A stretch of DNA of 64,000 bases, from assembly GCF_036488675.1 (NCBI RefSeq), contig NZ_CP133148.1, positions 744,001 to 808,000 on the forward strand. Direction: 5' to 3'. Under the pieces are notes generated by a model that was not told the DNA's origin, searched no databases, and saw only the letters and a program-made list of their open reading frames with translations. Source of the stretch: Sinorhizobium chiapasense (GTDB lineage: Bacteria > Pseudomonadota > Alphaproteobacteria > Rhizobiales > Rhizobiaceae). Below are positions 53,882 through 62,767 of the stretch, in pieces. The stretch's first letter is position 1; the number at the start of each line of letters is the position of its first letter. A program made the translations under genes and the position numbers.

Positions 53882-54850
53882 TCAGGCGCTGAGGGCGGTG
53901 CGAGGAAGGCAGGCTTCGCATATCGCGGCGATGTGGCGGTGGTCGGTACCGCAGCAGCCGCCGAGCACGCGCAGATGCGGCATGCGGCTCGTCAGCGACC
54001 GATAGCGCCGCGCGAGATCGGCCGGATCGCCCGCATCGAGCGTTTCGCTCTCGTCGAGTTCGGCATGGCTCATCATCGAGGCATTGGCGCGAATGCCGCC
54101 GATCCGCTTGACCCAGGACTGGCCCTGATCGAGTGCCCCGTCGAAATGGCTCGGATGCGCGCAGTTGATCATGTAGTAATGCGGATAGCCGTCCGTCTCC
54201 GCGTCCACGGTCCCGATCGCATCCTGCAGTGATAAGCCTGTCACCAGCCGGCCATCGGTCTCGACCGTGAACGAGATGACGCAGGGCATGCCGTGCGCCT
54301 TTGCCGCGTGGGCAATGCCGATACCTTCGTCGACATTGGTCAATGTGATAGCCGATACCATGTCGGCTTCGCTCGCGGCGAAGGTGGCAATCTGGGCCGC
54401 ATGGTAATCCTCCGCCTCGTCGGCCTTCATCCTGCCGGCTTTGTAGCCGTCGCCGCGCGGGCCGATCACGCCATTGAGGACAATGGGCGCTTGCGGCCGC
54501 TCGTACTCGGTGCGCAACCCGGTCAGCAGATAGACCGCGTCGCGATTGGCCGCTGCCAGCGCATCAGCGTCGTAGCCAAGCTTTTCACCCCAATCGGCGT
54601 TGGCTCGCCACGTGGCGGTGTCGAGCACGAAGCCGGTATCATGACGCCGGGCGACGTCGAGATAGTGCGTGTAATATTGCAGAAGCTTCCGGCGACCCTC
54701 GGCCGACGACAAAAGCACGAAGGAAGCGAAATGCGGAAGCTCGAAGCCGTCGTGAAAAATCAGCGTTGTCTCCATGCCGCCATCGGTGAGGAATGTCCCT
54801 CCGTTCCGCAGCGGCAAGTTTTCTCTATACTTGGCCATCTCTTGCTCCAT
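53882..54850 (-). CDS. Homocysteine S-methyltransferase family protein
   Basis: 322 residues; ATG 54850 is preferred because AGGAGGAAAG precedes it. A zinc-dependent TIM barrel. The zinc Cys are visible as Cys in HYYMINCAHPSHF and the Cys pair in VLGGCCGTDHRHI. It starts GGTFLTDGGMETTLIFHDGFELPHF, with TDGGMETT as in MmuM/BHMT-like enzymes. It probably makes methionine from homocysteine with S-methylmethionine or betaine as donor; a link to the betaine made by betICBA is possible (inference). Single gene. Confidence 0.9.
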   Translation of the reverse strand: MEQEMAKYRENLPLRNGGTFLTDGGMETTLIFHDGFELPHFASFVLLSSAEGRRKLLQYYTHYLDVARRHDTGFVLDTATWRANADWGEKLGYDADALAAANRDAVYLLTGLRTEYERPQAPIVLNGVIGPRGDGYKAGRMKADEAEDYHAAQIATFAASEADMVSAITLTNVDEGIGIAHAAKAHGMPCVISFTVETDGRLVTGLSLQDAIGTVDAETDGYPHYYMINCAHPSHFDGALDQGQSWVKRIGGIRANASMMSHAELDESETLDAGDPADLARRYRSLTSRMPHLRVLGGCCGTDHRHIAAICEACLPRTALSA

Positions 54851-55070
54851 CCTCTTTCCTCCTGATCTTCACGGATCTTCCGTGTCAGGGATCGGATGAA
54901 TTTCTGCCTTTTTATCATCTGCTAAACTAGAGGAGTTGCGGTATACTACTTGCGGAATATCCTGATATCGATGTGAAAACAAACACTTGGCCGTCGAGTT
55001 TCGGCTGTGGCAGAAAACGCGACTGGCGTTTTCGGAGTGGAAAACCGTACCGGCGGTACAGGAGCGGGGC

Positions 55071-55691
55071 ATGCGAAAGGGTGAGGAAACGCGGACAAGG
55101 ATCCTCGATGTTGCCGAAGCTGCCGTGCTGGCGAAAGGCTTCGGGGCCACGTCGATCGACGAACTGATCGCTGAAACCGGCATCACCAAGAGCGGTTTCT
55201 TCTACCATTTCCGCGACAAGAACGAACTCGCCAAGGCGCTCCTGGAACGTTACATCGAAAACGATGAACGGATCTACGACGAGATCTTCAGCCGGGCACA
55301 CGAACTCGCGGACGACCCGCTGCAGGCCTTCCTGCTTGGCCTGAAGCTGCTGTCGGAATTGCTCGCGGACCTGCCGAACGGTCATCCCGGTTGTCTCGTC
55401 GCAAGCATGTGCACGCAGGAGCGCGCCTTCGACCGCGAAATCCAGGAAATCAACCGGCAGGCGGCGCTGATGTGGCGCCGGCGCTTCGCCGCCATGTTCA
55501 GCGATATCATGCGCCTCTATCGCCCGCGCGAATCGCTCGATGCCGACCAACTGGCCGACATGGTCTCCACCGTGATCGAAGGCGGCATCGTGCTTTCCAA
55601 GGCGTTGAAGGAACCGAGGAGCCTGCCCGACCAGTTGCTTGTCTTCCGCACCTTCGTGCGGCTGCTGTTCCAGCCGATTGCGCACGCCTGA
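55071..55691 (+). CDS. TetR-family transcriptional regulator
   Basis: 206 residues from ATG 55071. HTH: RTRILDVAEAAVLAKGFGATSIDELIAETGITKSGFFYHFRDKNELAKALLERYI, the strong TetR signature; the C-terminal domain (ADLPNGHPGCLVASMCTQERAFDREI...) is of the AefR-like TetR_C group. Divergent from the homocysteine methyltransferase gene over 220 nt. No adjacent palindrome is as clear as those at the other regulators here. Ligand unknown. Confidence 0.9.
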   Translation: MRKGEETRTRILDVAEAAVLAKGFGATSIDELIAETGITKSGFFYHFRDKNELAKALLERYIENDERIYDEIFSRAHELADDPLQAFLLGLKLLSELLADLPNGHPGCLVASMCTQERAFDREIQEINRQAALMWRRRFAAMFSDIMRLYRPRESLDADQLADMVSTVIEGGIVLSKALKEPRSLPDQLLVFRTFVRLLFQPIAHA

Positions 55692-55697
55692 TGGCGT

Positions 55698-56225
55698 TCA
55701 GGTGCGGCTTTCCTCGAGCTCGGCCGCGAGTTCGGCGAGTTTCCGGACGGTGTTGAGATTGCGGGCGGTGCCCGGCTTGAGGGCGGGCAATTTCAGCTTC
55801 GACTTTCCCGAGCCGTTGGGAAAATGGATATAAATCTCCCTGCAGCTGACCTGCACCTCTTCGCCGTCCGGCGCGACGAGCTTGTCAAGCGCGTCGGCCG
55901 GCGGCGGCTCAGGCAAGAAGGTCACCAGCAGTAAATTCGGCTTGGCGTTTGCAAACGGCGCCTTGTCGACAATCTTTTGGAGCTCTTTTTCGCTGCGCAG
56001 GATGACGCCGGGCGCTTTGCCCATTCTTTCCGCCAGAGCATCTTCGAGCCCCGTCTGCACCTCGGCTTCGGAAAGCTCGGACCGAAAGAGCACGTTACCG
56101 CTCTGGATATAGGTCCTCACATCGGTGAAACCGAGGCCCTCGCAAATGGCCTTCAGATCCGCCATCGGAAGCGTGCCGGTCCCTCCGACATTGACCGCCC
56201 GCAGCAGTGCAACATAGACCGGCAT
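55698..56225 (-). CDS. DUF1697 family protein
   Basis: 175 residues. It starts MPVYVALLRAVNVGGTGTLPMADLKAICEGLGFTDVRTYIQSGNVLFRSELSEAEVQTGLEDAL, the entire DUF1697 signature, and ends in a short basic helix. No biochemical role is established for the family. Convergent with the TetR gene (6-nt gap) and following the oligopeptidase gene by 12 nt on the same strand, so possibly in one transcript. Confidence 0.92.
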   Translation of the reverse strand: MPVYVALLRAVNVGGTGTLPMADLKAICEGLGFTDVRTYIQSGNVLFRSELSEAEVQTGLEDALAERMGKAPGVILRSEKELQKIVDKAPFANAKPNLLLVTFLPEPPPADALDKLVAPDGEEVQVSCREIYIHFPNGSGKSKLKLPALKPGTARNLNTVRKLAELAAELEESRT

Positions 56226-56237
56226 TCCCTTCCTCCA

Positions 56238-58346
56238 TTAAATCCTGCCCGCGACCTTGATGGCGAAGGCGTATTCGAAGGCGATTTCCTCCAGCCGCTG
56301 GAAACGTCCGGACGCGCCACCATGGCCGGCATCCATGTTGGTTTTCATCAGGATCGGAGCGCTGCCGGTGGTCTTCTCCCGGAGTTTCGCCACCCACTTC
56401 GCCGGCTCCCAATAGGTCACGCGCGGATCGGTCAGGCCGCCGAGCGCCAGGATCGCCGGATAGGCCTTCGCCTCCACTTTGTCGTAGGGCGAGTAGCCGG
56501 CGATGATGTTGTAGAATTCGGCGCTCTCGATCGGATTGCCCCACTCCGGCCATTCCGGCGGGGTCAGCGGCAGCGTGTCGTCGAGCATGGTGTTCAAGAC
56601 GTCGACGAAGGGAACGGCGGCAATGATGCCTTTGAACTTCTCCGGCGCCATATTGGCGACGGCTCCCATCAGCATGCCACCGGCGGAGCCGCCTTCGGCG
56701 ATGATGTTCGCGTAGGACGTGAACTTCTCCTGATTCAAATAGTCAGCCGCAGCGATGAAGTCTTTGAAGGTATTGGTCTTCTTCGCCATCTTGCCGTCTT
56801 CGTACCACTGAAAGCCCCTGTCCTTGCCGCCGCGGATATGGGCGATGGCGTAGACGAAGCCGCGGTCGACGAGCGAGAGGCAGTTGGTGTTGAAGCCGGC
56901 CGGTATGGTGATTCCATAGGCGCCGTAACCATAGAGCAGACAAGGGGCGGAACCGTCGAGCGGCGTGTCCTTGCGGTAGAGCAGGGTGACAGGCACCTCG
57001 ACGCCATCCCACGACGGCGCAAAGACGCGGCGGGTGACGTAGTCGTCCGCATCGTGGCCAGAGGGCACTTCCTGGGTTTTCAGGAGCGTGCGCTGACGCG
57101 TTGCCATGTCGTAGTCGAAAAGCTGCGACGGCGTCGTCATCGACGAGTAAGAGAAGCGGATGACGTCGGTGTCGTATTCCGCAGCGCCCGAGAGCCCCAA
57201 AGAGTACGCTTCCTCGGCGAAGGCGATGGCGTGCGCCTCGCCGGTCTTGCGGTCACGGATGACGATTTCCGGCAATCCGTCGCGTCGCTGCAGCCAGACC
57301 AGATGGCGGGCATAGGCCATGTGACTAAGGATCAGCGTGCCCGGCTTGTGCGGCACGATTTCGCGCCAGTTTTCCTTTTGCGGCGCCTGCACTGACGCTT
57401 CCATGATCTTGAAATCCTTGGCGCCGTCGGCATTGGTGAGGATGTAGAAAACATCCCCGCCTTCCGTCATCGAGTACTCGAGACCGGTTATGCGTTCAGC
57501 CACGACCTGCGGCTCGCCTGTCAGGTTCTCGGTCGAGAGCAGCCGGTATTCGCTGGTTTCGTGGTCATGGATATCGATGTAGATGAAGTCGTCGAGCAGC
57601 GACCCGCCGACCGACATGAAGAAGCCCGGGTCCTTTTCCTCATAGACGAGTCGGTCGTCTTTCTGAGGCGTGCCGATGACGTGGTGGAAGATCTTCGACG
57701 GCCGATGGTTCTCGTCGAGCACGGTGTAGAAGAAGCTCTTGCCGTCCGGCGCCCATGCGCCGCCGCCACCCGTATTCTCGATCACATCGGACAGATCCTC
57801 GCCGGTTGAAAGGTCGCGCACTTTCAGCGTGAAATATTCCGACCCCTTGTCGTCGTAGCCCCAGATGCCTCGGGAATGGTCGCTGCAATGGTCGATGCCG
57901 GCGAGACGGAAATAGGCCTTGCCTTCGGCTTCCTTGTCGCCGTCGAGCAGAACGTGGCGGATCGCCTCATCCTTCGGGTTGCCGTTGCGCGGAATGCGGA
58001 AGTAGCGGGGCTGTTCGCCGTCGATCACGTAAGAGGTGCCGTAAGCGAAGGCCCCATCCTTCATCGGAACGGAAGAATCGTCCTCCTTGATGCGGCCGCG
58101 CATCTCGGCAAAGAGGGTCTTCTGCAATTCCTTCGTGTCCGCCATCGCCGCATTCATGTACGCGTTTTCCGCTTCGAGATGCTTGCGGATCTCCGGATCG
58201 AGAATGGAAGGATCCTTGAACATAGCCTGCCAATTGTCCGCCCGGAGCCAGGCATAGTCGTCGGTCCGGGTAATACCGTGGCGTGTATCGGTGACCGGTT
58301 TCTTCGGAGCGACGGGGGCGGTGGGCAGGTTCTTGAAAGCAGACAA
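56238..58346 (-). CDS. ptrB: S9 family serine peptidase, oligopeptidase B type
   Basis: 702 residues. The preferred start is TTG 58346 (CCGGAGACACG upstream, giving M-SAFKNLPTAPVAPKKP); ATG 58376 lacks a site. A seven-bladed propeller (about 70-400) precedes the alpha/beta-hydrolase domain. The catalytic Ser is in IAEGGSAGGMLMGAVANMAP, the Asp in GGLTDPRVTYWEPAKW, the His in NMDAGHGGASGRF. It cleaves short peptides after Lys or Arg; cytoplasmic. DUF1697 follows directly. Confidence 0.92.
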   Translation of the reverse strand: MSAFKNLPTAPVAPKKPVTDTRHGITRTDDYAWLRADNWQAMFKDPSILDPEIRKHLEAENAYMNAAMADTKELQKTLFAEMRGRIKEDDSSVPMKDGAFAYGTSYVIDGEQPRYFRIPRNGNPKDEAIRHVLLDGDKEAEGKAYFRLAGIDHCSDHSRGIWGYDDKGSEYFTLKVRDLSTGEDLSDVIENTGGGGAWAPDGKSFFYTVLDENHRPSKIFHHVIGTPQKDDRLVYEEKDPGFFMSVGGSLLDDFIYIDIHDHETSEYRLLSTENLTGEPQVVAERITGLEYSMTEGGDVFYILTNADGAKDFKIMEASVQAPQKENWREIVPHKPGTLILSHMAYARHLVWLQRRDGLPEIVIRDRKTGEAHAIAFAEEAYSLGLSGAAEYDTDVIRFSYSSMTTPSQLFDYDMATRQRTLLKTQEVPSGHDADDYVTRRVFAPSWDGVEVPVTLLYRKDTPLDGSAPCLLYGYGAYGITIPAGFNTNCLSLVDRGFVYAIAHIRGGKDRGFQWYEDGKMAKKTNTFKDFIAAADYLNQEKFTSYANIIAEGGSAGGMLMGAVANMAPEKFKGIIAAVPFVDVLNTMLDDTLPLTPPEWPEWGNPIESAEFYNIIAGYSPYDKVEAKAYPAILALGGLTDPRVTYWEPAKWVAKLREKTTGSAPILMKTNMDAGHGGASGRFQRLEEIAFEYAFAIKVAGRI

Positions 58347-58466
58347 GGCGTGTCTCCGGATTTGATGGGAGACCATGAGATAGAGAGCGTCATTGCGGCG
58401 ATCAAGCAGAAAGCCGGAGTTCATCCGTCCTAAAGGCACTTATCGAGGATGGCCGCCGCGCCTTTA

Positions 58467-59357
58467 TCAGGGGGCGAGCTTGAGGCCGATGCCCCATGGA
58501 TCGACCAGGCTGTGGACGTCGCCTTGCTTGCTTACCGGTATCTCCAGTTCGTCGAGCCTGGCGAGCGCCGTTGCAAGCTTCTGAGCATCGCTGAAGCGGA
58601 TCGTATAGTCCGCGAGGCCGGTCATGTTGCTCTGCCGTTTGGACGCGCCCCGGGAGTTCCAGATATTGGCCGCAACATGATGATGATACTTGCCCGAGGC
58701 AAAGAAGCTCGCTCCGGGGTAGCGCGCCATCAGGTCCAACCCGAGCACGTCACGAAAAAACGCGTCCGCCTGGGGGATGTCGGAGACCTGCAGATGGATA
58801 TGGCCGATCGTCGTGCCTTCGGCGAGACCGTCCCATTGGTCCTTCGGTGCTTCGTCGTAGAGGGCCTGCAGGTCGAGCGGCAGCGTGCTCATCGCCACGG
58901 TGCCGTCCGGCTGGTAGTTCCACTCGCCGCGCGAGCGGTCGCGATAGACCTCGATGCCGTTACCCTCCGGATCGGCGAGATAGATCGCCTCGCTGACCAG
59001 GTGGTCGGATGCGCCCTGCAGGCGAATGTTGTGGTGTGCCGCGTGCGCAAGCCAGTGTCCGAGTTCGCGCCGATTGGGAACGAGAAAAGCGGTATGGAAC
59101 AGGCCCGGCGCGTTGCGCGGAGCTCTTGCCGCATTCCCTTCGGTCGTCAGCGTCAGCAGCGGCCTGCCGGCGACACCGAGGGTCTCGCCCTTTGCGCCGG
59201 TCTCGATCGGCGTCAGGCCCAGAATTCTCTGGTACCAGCTAGAAACCATCGGCAGATCCTGGACGACGAGGTGGGACCGGTCGACATAGGCCGGCATTGC
59301 GACCGCGTGGTCCGCGGGGATGCTGATTGCCGGGCGCGACTGGGTTGTATGTTGCAT
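58467..59357 (-). CDS. VOC-family extradiol-dioxygenase-like protein (two domains)
   Basis: 296 residues. Two VOC units, the first around LVVQDLPMVSSWYQRILGLTPIETG, the second around GTTIGHIHLQVSDIPQADAFFRDVLGLDLMARYPGASFFASGKYHHHVAANIWNSRG. Metal-ligand His are in HLQVSD and HHHVAANIW, and Glu in GNGIEVYRDR. It resembles CatE/catechol 2,3-dioxygenase-like proteins of Bacillus and rhizobia. Substrate unknown. It lies on the opposite strand from the stress genes at 59704. Confidence 0.88.
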   Translation of the reverse strand: MQHTTQSRPAISIPADHAVAMPAYVDRSHLVVQDLPMVSSWYQRILGLTPIETGAKGETLGVAGRPLLTLTTEGNAARAPRNAPGLFHTAFLVPNRRELGHWLAHAAHHNIRLQGASDHLVSEAIYLADPEGNGIEVYRDRSRGEWNYQPDGTVAMSTLPLDLQALYDEAPKDQWDGLAEGTTIGHIHLQVSDIPQADAFFRDVLGLDLMARYPGASFFASGKYHHHVAANIWNSRGASKRQSNMTGLADYTIRFSDAQKLATALARLDELEIPVSKQGDVHSLVDPWGIGLKLAP

Positions 59358-59554
59358 TGCGTCGCCTTTCTGGGCCGGACCGGCACTCCCGTGGCTGCCG
59401 GTCGCAGTTTCTTGAAACTGCGATAAATATGGGCCCGTGACCGCGTTCAGGAAAGCTATTATATTACTTGATGTTGTGTTCGATGAGCGTTGACAGTCGT
59501 GACCGTCGCACTACCTGATCTTTCAGTGATGCTAATACGACGGTGGCGGCCGAT

Positions 59555-59568
59555 TTGATTTCAATCAA
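59555..59568. promoter_or_regulatory. Candidate FNR/FixK box
   Basis: TTGAT-TTCA-ATCAA, a perfect FNR/FixK half-site pair, 136 nt before the universal stress gene at 59704. This matches the anaerobox of rhizobial FixK-controlled promoters. Confidence 0.65.
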
Positions 59569-59703
59569 TGCTGGAACATCGCCTCCGCGCAAATTCATGT
59601 TGGCGCGGAAACGGGAGAAGTGAAGACCGGCCTTCTCCTTGATCCGCGCATAGGGGCTGGCCTCGCCATATGGCGACCGGGAACGTAATAGAAGGAGTGC
59701 AGC

Positions 59704-60126
59704 ATGTACAAAAAAATCATCGTCCCGATCGCCATGGATCAGCTGGAGCATGGCGAATCCGTACTCAGCATCGCCGAGAAGCTCATCGACGAAGGGGGGG
59801 AAATCGTCCTGCTCAACGTCGTCGAGGATCTTAACGCCTATGCGCAGGGTTATATGATCGTCGATTTTCCGCTCGAGATGATCGAGGAGTCGCGCAAACA
59901 TGCGGTCAAGACGCTGGAAGGGTTGAAGACCAAGCATGGGATCAAGGGACGTATCGAAATCCGCACCGGCGGGGCGGCCGGCACCATCAACGCTCTCGCC
60001 AAGGAAGAGAATGCGGACCTCGTGATTATTGCTTCGCACCGGCCCGGCCTGATCGACTATTTTATCGGTTCGACCGCCAGCCGCGTGGTCAGCCATTGCC
60101 CCTGCGCCGTTCTCGTCGACCGGTAA
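59704..60126 (+). CDS. Universal stress protein, UspA type
   Basis: 140 residues. UspA fold: MYKKIIVPIAMDQLEHGESVLSIAEKLIDEGGEIVLLNVVEDL, then NADLVIIASHRPGLIDYFIGSTASRVVSHCPCAVLVDR, where the G-x2-G-x9-G(S/T) ATP-binding pattern is only partly present. AGAAGGAG precedes the ATG. Together with the FixK-type box and the following DksA-like gene it suggests a low-oxygen response unit. Confidence 0.92.
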   Translation: MYKKIIVPIAMDQLEHGESVLSIAEKLIDEGGEIVLLNVVEDLNAYAQGYMIVDFPLEMIEESRKHAVKTLEGLKTKHGIKGRIEIRTGGAAGTINALAKEENADLVIIASHRPGLIDYFIGSTASRVVSHCPCAVLVDR

Positions 60127-60186
60127 AGATGCCAAGAACAAGAAGGCGGCGTGGTTCGACCGCGCCGCGACCAAGGAGCCCTGCAA

Positions 60187-60528
60187 ATGGACAAGTACGC
60201 GCTTGATGACTTTCGCGAACAGCTTCTCCGCCGCAAACGCGAGCTTTATGGTCGGCTGGTGAAGATCGAGGAGGATCTCGATCAGCCGATGAATGCCGAC
60301 GTACCGGATCGCGTCACCGAACGAGAAAACGACGAGGTACTGGAGGGCCTCGGCCTCGCAGGTCAGGGCGAGATTCGCGCCATTGATGCCGCTCTGGACC
60401 GAATCGAGGCCGGAACCTTCGGCACCTGCGCGCGCTGCGGTGACCCGATTTCGCCGGAAAGACTGCACGCGGTGCCGCACGCTCCGCTTTGCCAGACCTG
60501 TGCGGCGGAGATAGCACGCGCAAGATAA
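60187..60528 (+). CDS. TraR/DksA-family zinc-finger protein
   Basis: 113 residues from ATG 60187 (AGGAGCC upstream). An N-terminal coiled-coil (DKYALDDFREQLLRRKRELYGRLVKIEEDLDQ) is followed by the Cys4 zinc finger CARCGDPISPERLHAVPHAPLCQTCAAE. DksA-like proteins bind RNA polymerase and, with ppGpp, adjust transcription. This is a short form and may be RNA-polymerase-binding or a DNA-mimic-like variant. 60 nt after the universal stress gene, likely co-transcribed. Confidence 0.9.
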   Translation: MDKYALDDFREQLLRRKRELYGRLVKIEEDLDQPMNADVPDRVTERENDEVLEGLGLAGQGEIRAIDAALDRIEAGTFGTCARCGDPISPERLHAVPHAPLCQTCAAEIARAR

Positions 60529-60957
60529 GCTGGGCTCAAGCAATTTCGTTTGACGACGCTCTCGCTCGCTGGCGCCCTTGACCGTCGCGGATTGTCGTTC
60601 CGACAGCGTCCTCCGGACGTAGCCGCCACGTGCCGTAGCAATCAGGATGTGACCGCGCGGTTACCTTCAACCGCCGATCCGAGAGCGGCCGACCGGAAGC
60701 AAGTCGGGTCGGCTTTGCAGGACATCAGCCGATTGTTGTAATAGGTTGCAAAAATTGATCCTTTTCGCCGTCGGGGGGCTCTTTGCCGCGGGCGCGTGCT
60801 GTGGCACGTTAAACGGGTGGAACACGTGCCCGCGTCGGGCCGAACGTCACCGCCGATCAGGAAATTGTCTCGATTTCCGATCGCGGTGCGGGTCGGGGCA
60901 TGAGCAGGCCCTTTCTGCGTTCAAGGGATGTCGACGCGGCGTCGAGGGGAGGATCGC
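60529..60957. other. Gap between DksA-like gene and TrhA-like gene
   Basis: About 430 nt with no convincing gene. A TTG at 60746 opens a frame whose first ~20 residues look like a signal peptide (MQKLILFAVGGLFAAGACCG), but the remainder is not protein-like and it overlaps the start of the next gene. No repeat of the R1, R2 or RIME type is seen. Confidence 0.5.
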
Positions 60958-61620
60958 GTGGAGCCTGACGGCGTCAAGTGGAACTATGACCGATCCGAAC
61001 TGATTGCGGATGGGATCGTCCACGGCATCGGTCTTGCGGCCGCGCTCTGCGGTGTCACGGCGCTGATTTTCTATGCAACGCTTTGGAGCACATCCGGTCA
61101 ACTTGCCGCCGCCTGGATTTACGGCATCGGACTTGTCACCACCCTTTCGGTGTCGTTCCTCTACAATCTCTTCCCGATCTGCAGGCTGAAGTGGCTCCTG
61201 CGTCGGTTCGACCATTCCTCGATCTTCGTGCTGATCGCGGCAACCTATACGCCGTTTCTCCAGCGCGGCTGGGACAACCCGTTCCTTTCCAGGATGCTGG
61301 TCGGCATATGGGCCATCGCCGCGCTCGGGATAATTATCAAGTGTCTCTTCCCCGGTCGGTTCGACCGGCTCGCGCTCCTGCTCTATCTGGGCATGGGCTG
61401 GAGCGGCGTGCTCGCCGCCCGGTCGCTTTTGTCCACGCTGACGGCGACGACACTGATCCTGATCCTGATCGGCGGCGTCATCTACTCGACCGGCGTGATC
61501 TTCCATGTCTGGGAACGCTTGCGCTTCCAGAACGCGATCTGGCACGGCTTTGTCGTTGCGGGTTCGGCGGTGCACTATTCGGCGGTCGTGACCTGCTTCA
61601 GCGGCGCGGCACTGTCCTGA
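60958..61620 (+). CDS. trhA: TrhA/hemolysin III family membrane protein
   Basis: 220 residues from GTG 60958, with AGGGGAGG upstream. Seven hydrophobic helices; motifs ELIADGIVHGIGLAAAL, SFLYNLFPICRLKWLLRRFDHSSIFVLIAATYTPF and FQNAIWHGFVVAGSAVHYSAVV. This is the progestin-and-adipoQ-receptor-like fold; conserved His, Asp and Ser residues bind zinc and suggest a hydrolase. The bacterial members regulate membrane lipid fluidity in E. coli. The hemolysin name is historical. Convergent with the gene at 61639. Confidence 0.9.
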   Translation: MEPDGVKWNYDRSELIADGIVHGIGLAAALCGVTALIFYATLWSTSGQLAAAWIYGIGLVTTLSVSFLYNLFPICRLKWLLRRFDHSSIFVLIAATYTPFLQRGWDNPFLSRMLVGIWAIAALGIIIKCLFPGRFDRLALLLYLGMGWSGVLAARSLLSTLTATTLILILIGGVIYSTGVIFHVWERLRFQNAIWHGFVVAGSAVHYSAVVTCFSGAALS

Positions 61621-61638
61621 CCCTCTTCATCCCGCCGG

Positions 61639-62139
61639 TCATTCTGGCGCGAGCCGACAGCCGTCGGACGGCCTCAGCGCCGCGGCCATGCGCGAGATGA
61701 TCCCGTCGAAACTCGTCAGAGGATTCTTGCGATATTGCAGGCGGAAATAGGCGGCACTTCCGTCGCAAAGGGCGATCGCCCGGGCATAGAACACTTCGCC
61801 ATCACGCGCGCCGGAGAAACTGGCCCAGGCAGGCGTAACGCGTGAAAACAGCATTCTCCAATCATCCTGCGTCTCGAGACTGATGCGGTCCGCGACATCG
61901 GTTTCGAAATCGCCATCTGGCGGATGGCTTCCGAACACAGCAAGCGTCGCTCCGTTGTCGTCCGCATGGAAACTCGCGCCGTCGCCATCGTCGGATGCGT
62001 CCTGGCGCAGTTCGAAGCCCGGCGGGATCTCGACCGTGTAGCCGAAGCGAGGATTGGCATAGGGGTGCCAGTCGTCCTCCGCGGCTGCGGGGAACGCGAG
62101 CCCCATAAGGAGGGCGAGGGCGAAGAAAGCGCGGCGCAT
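61639..62139 (-). CDS. Hypothetical secreted protein
   Basis: 166 residues with a signal peptide (MRRAFFALALLMGLAFPAAAED). The mature part contains WHPYANPRFGYTVEIPPGFELRQDASDDGDGASFHADDNGATLAVFGSHP and two Cys near ALCDGSAAYF and DGCRLAPE that may pair. The NPRFGYTVEIPPGF start occurs in many rhizobial secreted proteins of unknown function. Predicted periplasmic. Confidence 0.78.
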   Translation of the reverse strand: MRRAFFALALLMGLAFPAAAEDDWHPYANPRFGYTVEIPPGFELRQDASDDGDGASFHADDNGATLAVFGSHPPDGDFETDVADRISLETQDDWRMLFSRVTPAWASFSGARDGEVFYARAIALCDGSAAYFRLQYRKNPLTSFDGIISRMAAALRPSDGCRLAPE

Positions 62140-62767
62140 GCGGGCATCCTTTTGGCTTGCTTCGATCTGCCGCTCCTCGTAGCCCGGCCCCGAAGCCCTT
62201 GCTGTTTCTCCCGGAACAGCCGGAGCGCCACGCGTTCAACACAATGCAGGAAAGCAGCGCTCACGCTCATGGCACTGCTTCCGTGTCGCGCTGTCAATCC
62301 TCTTCGAACGTATGGCGGTGCCGTTGAGGCAACAACGCAAGCCCGCCGCCGAAGGGTCGTCGGAAAACACGGCCGAGACAGCGTCGCGCGCCGCGCAGCG
62401 GATTTCAGTCCGCACCATGAAATACGCGCGATCATATTCTCTGATCGCCTGGTCGTCGATGGGTGCGAAATCGCTCGGATGGCCGCCGCCGGCATCGAAC
62501 CAGTATCCGACCGGAGAAGGGCCGGCTGCAGCGGACGCATTTATCGCGTGCCGACCTTTTTACTATCGAGAAGGGGCTGCCAATAGGATGCTCGGTGCCA
62601 TGTTCGCAGGTAGCGCGATGCTGCGATGTTTGCCTGCGCTTTGCAGTGTATTACTGTCGCGCAACTCCGATTCGTGCCGATTCACTCTTGAGGCGGAACA
62701 GGCCTTATTTTATGTCCGGCAATAATTTGATCGGATGGTCAAAACGGCGAAGGAGCTTGCCAAGACG
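62140..62767. other. Long gap before the antiporter gene
   Basis: About 630 nt between divergent genes, with no convincing protein-coding frame. Open frames on both strands (for example 62312-62725 plus) are low-complexity and lack good start sites. The 140 nt before 62735 is A+T-richer than the rest and probably contains the promoter of the antiporter operon. Confidence 0.5.

Noticed and set aside
59464..60543. Long open frame on the minus strand (359 codons) opposite the stress and DksA-like genes
   Set aside because: It is the antisense shadow of two recognised genes; its residues do not match any family, and GC-rich codon bias explains it.
60746..61003. Possible small secreted protein starting MQKLILFAVGGLFAAG
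   Set aside because: Only the first residues look like a signal peptide. The rest is not protein-like and overlaps the TrhA gene start.
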